Part shown: positions 60,318-64,000 of the stretch, one piece after another
Layout of the letters: each line of letters opens with the position of its first letter
Position numbering within the stretch: the stretch's first letter is position 1
From: Alphaproteobacteria bacterium
GTDB lineage: Bacteria; Pseudomonadota; Alphaproteobacteria; Reyranellales; Reyranellaceae
Length of the DNA: 64,000 nucleotides
Reading direction: 5' to 3'
Assembly (NCBI GenBank): GCA_017308235.1
Contig: JAFKFL010000034.1
Coordinates: forward strand, 1 to 64,000
Program-made: the position numbers and the translations under genes
The notes under the pieces: model-generated
The model's database searches: none
What the model saw: only the letters and a program-made list of their open reading frames with translations
What the model was told of the DNA's origin: nothing

Positions 60318-61385
60318 TCAGTCCGTCCTTGCCTCCATTGGCTCGTGCGTTGGCTCGGGAATGTTGCCGTCGGCGGAAAGGAGGATGGCCACAGGCCGCG
60401 TTGTTTCGAAGTGGGCGAGCACGATCAACAATACAACCATGATCGGCACGCACAGGAACATGCCGACAACACCCCAGATAGTGCCCCACACCATTAGCGA
60501 TATGATTACAACCAGCGGTGAGAGATTGAGCGAGCGGCCCATGATCGCGGGTTCGATGACGTTTGCCATTACGATCTGGATGGTGCCGATCACGATCAAT
60601 ACGATCAGGAACGGAGTCAGATGGTCGAACTGCACGAGGGTCAATAGCGCCGGCGCCACGATGGCGAGGATCGAGCCTACGGTCGGGATATAATAGAAGA
60701 AAAACACCATCACCGCCCAAAAGCCTGCGAAGTCCACGCCAACCCAGCGCATCACGACATAGGCGAGCACCGAAGTGACGACCGCAAGGACGGTCTTGAT
60801 GCGGAGGTAGACGCGGATGTCGCGATCGATCTGCTCCAGCACCGAGCGCAGGCGGGCGCGCTGGGCGCGAGCTTCGAAGATCAACACGAGCTTGCGGCGA
60901 AAGTGAACCTGCTCGACGAACAGGAAGCCGGTGTAGATCAGTACGATGCCGGCCACGCTCACGATCGTGGCAGCCGCGCGGGCGACACCGCCTACCGTCT
61001 CAGTGAGGCTCACGCGATCGAACAGCTCCCCCAGTGTCGGTGTCTGCTCGATGCCGACCAACCGCGCCGATTGATCGAGCAAGTGCTGCAGCCGTCCCTC
61101 GTAGGCGGGAGCGGCGTCTGCGACGGCGGTGACATTGTGGCTGATCGTCCGGCCGATCACGATGACGATGCCACCCATGATCAGCACGGCGGCGAGCAAT
61201 GCCAGCGGTCGTGGAACACGAAGGCGGCCAAGCCGTGGCCGCTCAATTGCGTCTGCCATGGCGTCGACCATGTACCAGAGCGCAAGTGCTAGCACGAACG
61301 GCAGCAAAAGACCGCGGCCCTCCACCAGGAGGTACATCGTGGCCGCGATCACGACGGCCCACAGGGCGGCACGCATCAGGGTCAT
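60318..61385 (-). CDS. AI-2E/PerM-family transporter
   Basis: A 355-residue membrane protein with about 7-8 helices. The family signature near the end is VEPAIMGRSLNLSPLVVIISL, and YIPTVGSILAIVAP is also typical. Known members export autoinducer-2 or act as Na+/H+ or other antiporters; the function here is open. The C-terminal ~25 residues are acidic and unstructured. It converges with the hydrolase pseudogene, 6 bases apart, and lies 60 bases downstream of the polymerase gene on the same strand. Confidence 0.9.
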   Translation of the reverse strand: MTLMRAALWAVVIAATMYLLVEGRGLLLPFVLALALWYMVDAMADAIERPRLGRLRVPRPLALLAAVLIMGGIVIVIGRTISHNVTAVADAAPAYEGRLQHLLDQSARLVGIEQTPTLGELFDRVSLTETVGGVARAAATIVSVAGIVLIYTGFLFVEQVHFRRKLVLIFEARAQRARLRSVLEQIDRDIRVYLRIKTVLAVVTSVLAYVVMRWVGVDFAGFWAVMVFFFYYIPTVGSILAIVAPALLTLVQFDHLTPFLIVLIVIGTIQIVMANVIEPAIMGRSLNLSPLVVIISLMVWGTIWGVVGMFLCVPIMVVLLIVLAHFETTRPVAILLSADGNIPEPTHEPMEARTD

Positions 61386-61445
61386 GCGGTCACTATAGGC
61401 GGGTTGTGGTGCGGAGAGGAGCCGCCGATGTCTCGCGCTTCGAGG

Positions 61446-64000
61446 TCAGTGAAAATCGCGCGAAGCGATCCGAATCGTCGGACGGTCGAGCATGATCTGG
61501 CTGCGGTCGTAGGGCTTCTTTTTCGCGGGCAAGCCCCTGCCGCTGCGGTGTCGCGTGGCATTGGCCTCGGGAATACCGACCCGGCGATCGCCGGGGTCGG
61601 TGCGGACCTCGTCGCCACGGCCGTGGGGTATCGTGAGGCCGTCGAGGTCGGAGATGGTGTCGAGTTCGGCCGACCAGTCCCACAGCCGCTCGGCCACGAG
61701 ATGGATCACCAGACCCTCACGTTGCACATGGCCCGACACGGCGAGCAGGCGCGAACCCATGACGATGCGACGGTGTGCCTCGAACACCTTGGGCCAGACC
61801 ACGAGATTGGCGATGCCGCATTCATCCTCGATGGTGACGAACACCACGCCCGAGGCAGTGCCCGGCCGTTGCCGCACCAGCACCAGCCCGGCGAGGACGA
61901 AGCGATCGTCGTTCCTGGAATCGCGAAGCACGTCGGTGCGCGACACGCGCCGTTCCGAAAGTATGGGCCGCAGCAATTCCAGCGGATGGGATCGCAGCGA
62001 CATCGAGATCGCGGCGTAGTCATCCACGACCTGCTCGCCGAGCGTGAGGGTGGGCAGGATGACGACGGGCTCAGGATCGCGTTCGGCAGGCCGGACATCG
62101 AGTAACGGTAGCGGTGCGTCAGAGAAGGCCCGTACAGCCCACAGCACATCGCGGCGCGAGAGACCCATCGAGGCGAAGGCATCAGCGCGCGCCAGTGCCA
62201 GGATCTGGCGCCTGGTGAGGCCGCCGCGCCGCCACAGATCAGCCGGGTCGCGATAGGGTGTGGTGCGGCGTTCGACCATGCGTTTCATGTCGTCTTCGGA
62301 AAGACCTGTGACCTGACGGAAGCCCAGGCGCAGTGCGCAGCGCTTGCCGGCCATCTTTTCGAGTGTGCAATCCCATTCGCTGGTATTCACGTCCGGCGGT
62401 CGCACCTCGACGCCGTGTGCCCGCGCATCGCGCACGAGCTGGGCCGGCGCATAAAAGCCCATGGGCTGCGCATTGAGCAAGGCAGCAGCGAAAGCTTCGG
62501 GGAAATGGTATTTCACCCAGGACGAAACATAAACCAGGATCGCGAAACTCGCGGCATGGCTTTCGGGGAAGCCGTATTCACCGAAACCCTCGATCTGCTT
62601 GAAGCAGCGTTCGGCGAAGTCCCTTTCGTAATGGTTGTCGAGCATGCCGTTGATGAAATCGTTCTTGAGCTTGTGGATCGTGCCGGAGCGCCGAAACGTC
62701 GCCATGGCGCGCCTGAGCTTGTCGGCTTTGGCCGGGCTGAAGCCCGCGGCGACGATGGCCATTTGCATTGCCTGCTCTTGGAATAGCGGCACGCCACACG
62801 TCCGCTCCAAGATGCCTCTGAGCTTTCCCGGATAGACGATGTCTTTTGCCTCTTTTTTTCTTTGGCGATTCTTGAGATAGGGATGCACCATGCCCCCCTG
62901 GATGGGGCCCGGACGCACGATCGCCACCTCCACCACCAGGTCGTAGTAATTTTCAGGTTTGAGCCTCGGCAGCATCGACATCTGCGCCCGGCTCTCGACT
63001 TGGAACACGCCGATCGAATCGGCCTTGCCCAGCATCGTGTAGACGTCGAGATCGTCCGTCGGCATGTCGAGCGCTGGCCGCTTGCCATAATACTTCTCGA
63101 TCAGGTCGAAGCTCATGCGTAGAGCTGTCAGCATACCGAGCGCCAGAACGTCGACCTTGTAGATGCCAAGAGCGTCGAGATCGTCCTTGTCCCATTCGAC
63201 GACGGTGCGGTCCTCCATCGCCGCGTTCTGAATCGGTATCAGCTCGTCGAGGCGGTCGTCGGTCAGCACGAAGCCGCCGACATGCTGCGAGAGATGGCGG
63301 GGAAATTTGCACAACGTCGCCGACAGTTCGAGGGCCAGAGCGAGACGCGGATCGTGCGGATCGAGGCCCGCTTCTCGGACATGTTTGATATTGACCCCAC
63401 CCGATCCAATGCCCCAGACCGTGTCGGCCATCACGCCCAGCGTGTCGGGCGAGAGGCCAAGCGCCTTGCCGACATCGCGGATGGCGCTGCGGCTTCTATA
63501 AGAGATGACTGTGGCAGCGAGGGCAGCGCGGTCGCGGCTCTTGCGCTCGTAGATCCACTGGATGATCTCCTCGCGCCGTTCATGCTCGAAATCGACGTCG
63601 ATGTCAGGTGGCTCGTTGCGCTCATTGGAAAGGAAGCGCTCGAACAGCAGCTCGACCTTGTCGGGGTTCACCGAGGTGATGCCGAGGCAGTAGCAGACGG
63701 CGGAATTGGCCGCCGAACCGCGGCCCTGGCAGAGGATGCCGCGACCACGGGCTTCCTTCACGATCTCATGGACTGTAAGAAAGTAAGGTGCGATCTCCTT
63801 GTGCTCGATGAGCGCGAATTCGCGTTCGAGGATATTGGATATCTTCTCGGGGATCTTCTCGGGATATCGCTCAGCCGCCCCCTTCCAAGTAAGGCGCATG
63901 AGCTTCTGCATCGGTGTCTCGCCGCCTTCATAGACGACCGGATACTGGTAATTGAGCTGCTTCAGCGAGAAGCGGCATTTCTCGATGATCTCCTGGATGT
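61446..64000 (-). CDS. dnaE2: Error-prone DNA polymerase DnaE2 (ImuC), 5' end cut by the window
   Basis: About 851 C-terminal residues of a C-family polymerase are visible; the open frame continues past base 64000, so the N-terminal PHP domain is missing. The catalytic aspartates of the palm are in PPDIDVDFEHERREE, preceded by GRGSAANSAVCYCLGI. The C-terminus ends in SRDFH, typical of DnaE2. An OB-fold region (GLVLVRQRPGTASGVVFVTIEDE) replaces the tau-binding end of replicative DnaE1. In the SOS mutasome DnaE2 works with ImuA and ImuB; those genes, usually adjacent and upstream, would lie beyond the window. Confidence 0.95.
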   Translation of the reverse strand, partial: IQEIIEKCRFSLKQLNYQYPVVYEGGETPMQKLMRLTWKGAAERYPEKIPEKISNILEREFALIEHKEIAPYFLTVHEIVKEARGRGILCQGRGSAANSAVCYCLGITSVNPDKVELLFERFLSNERNEPPDIDVDFEHERREEIIQWIYERKSRDRAALAATVISYRSRSAIRDVGKALGLSPDTLGVMADTVWGIGSGGVNIKHVREAGLDPHDPRLALALELSATLCKFPRHLSQHVGGFVLTDDRLDELIPIQNAAMEDRTVVEWDKDDLDALGIYKVDVLALGMLTALRMSFDLIEKYYGKRPALDMPTDDLDVYTMLGKADSIGVFQVESRAQMSMLPRLKPENYYDLVVEVAIVRPGPIQGGMVHPYLKNRQRKKEAKDIVYPGKLRGILERTCGVPLFQEQAMQMAIVAAGFSPAKADKLRRAMATFRRSGTIHKLKNDFINGMLDNHYERDFAERCFKQIEGFGEYGFPESHAASFAILVYVSSWVKYHFPEAFAAALLNAQPMGFYAPAQLVRDARAHGVEVRPPDVNTSEWDCTLEKMAGKRCALRLGFRQVTGLSEDDMKRMVERRTTPYRDPADLWRRGGLTRRQILALARADAFASMGLSRRDVLWAVRAFSDAPLPLLDVRPAERDPEPVVILPTLTLGEQVVDDYAAISMSLRSHPLELLRPILSERRVSRTDVLRDSRNDDRFVLAGLVLVRQRPGTASGVVFVTIEDECGIANLVVWPKVFEAHRRIVMGSRLLAVSGHVQREGLVIHLVAERLWDWSAELDTISDLDGLTIPHGRGDEVRTDPGDRRVGIPEANATRHRSGRGLPAKKKPYDRSQIMLDRPTIRIASRDFH

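Overview
The window looks like chromosomal DNA of a high-GC alphaproteobacterium. Pointers are the pair of an error-prone DnaE2 polymerase and a ligase-associated repair cluster, the orphan TctC/Bug-type solute receptor, several acyl-CoA metabolism genes in short overlapping operons, the GGAGG-type ribosome binding sites, and strong codon bias that creates long shadow ORFs opposite real genes. A Reyranella-like or other Rhodospirillales/Hyphomicrobiales host would fit, but no ribosomal or marker gene is present to fix the genus. I see no phage, IS element, CRISPR array or replication origin. There is one tRNA gene, a tRNA-Leu(UAA).

Layout. 0-1.6 kb: tail of a peptide ABC ATPase, a secreted hemerythrin-like protein, tRNA-Leu and a hypothetical gene. 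1.6-4.5 kb (minus strand): a bufferin-type metal-binding peptide operon with three tandem Cys-rich precursors, a DUF692/MNIO maturase and its DUF2063 partner. 4.6-9.4 kb: FAD oxidoreductase, divergent acyl-CoA ligase, dienelactone hydrolase and an MFS exporter. 9.4-15.5 kb: TctC receptor, amidohydrolase-CobW-SDR operon, NAD kinase and a TauD-type dioxygenase. 15.6-21.3 kb: class III cyclase, B12-binding radical SAM enzyme, MFS transporter and an LpxR-like outer-membrane protein. 21.4-22.9 kb: iron/oxygen group sodB, bfr, bfd. 23-26.4 kb: acyl-CoA dehydrogenase, MaoC, VOC protein and two hotdog thioesterases, apparently one operon. 26.4-30.2 kb: a membrane glycosylation module. 30.2-34.6 kb: two crotonases around a NitT/TauT-type ABC transporter. 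34.9-38.6 kb: MaoC, ChaC, GFA protein, EamA transporter and moaA. 38.6-45.1 kb: DUF2252 protein plus DNA ligase, MBL exonuclease and Lhr-like helicase. 45.2-52.3 kb: small and accessory genes (degenerate cyclase, LysR/GST pair, secreted proteins, S1/P1 nuclease, several orphans). 52.4-59.4 kb: a glycan/export island with an HlyD-like adaptor, three glycosyltransferases and an epimerase, parts of it visibly richer in A+T. 59.5-60.3 kb: a frameshifted hydrolase pseudogene. 60.3-64 kb: an AI-2E/PerM-family membrane protein and the 3' part of dnaE2.

The most unusual content is (i) the three-precursor bufferin operon with strong intergenic hairpins and (ii) a domain of about 100 residues shared, almost without gaps, by the C-terminus of a GT4-type glycosyltransferase and a small stand-alone protein encoded divergently next to it. 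Others worth a look are a bacterioferritin in which the usual E127 ferroxidase ligand reads Ala, a ligase-associated repair cluster with DUF2252 where the PdeM nuclease gene might be expected, a class III cyclase without its first metal-binding Asp, and a repeated AGTCCACA element between a LysR regulator and a GST gene.
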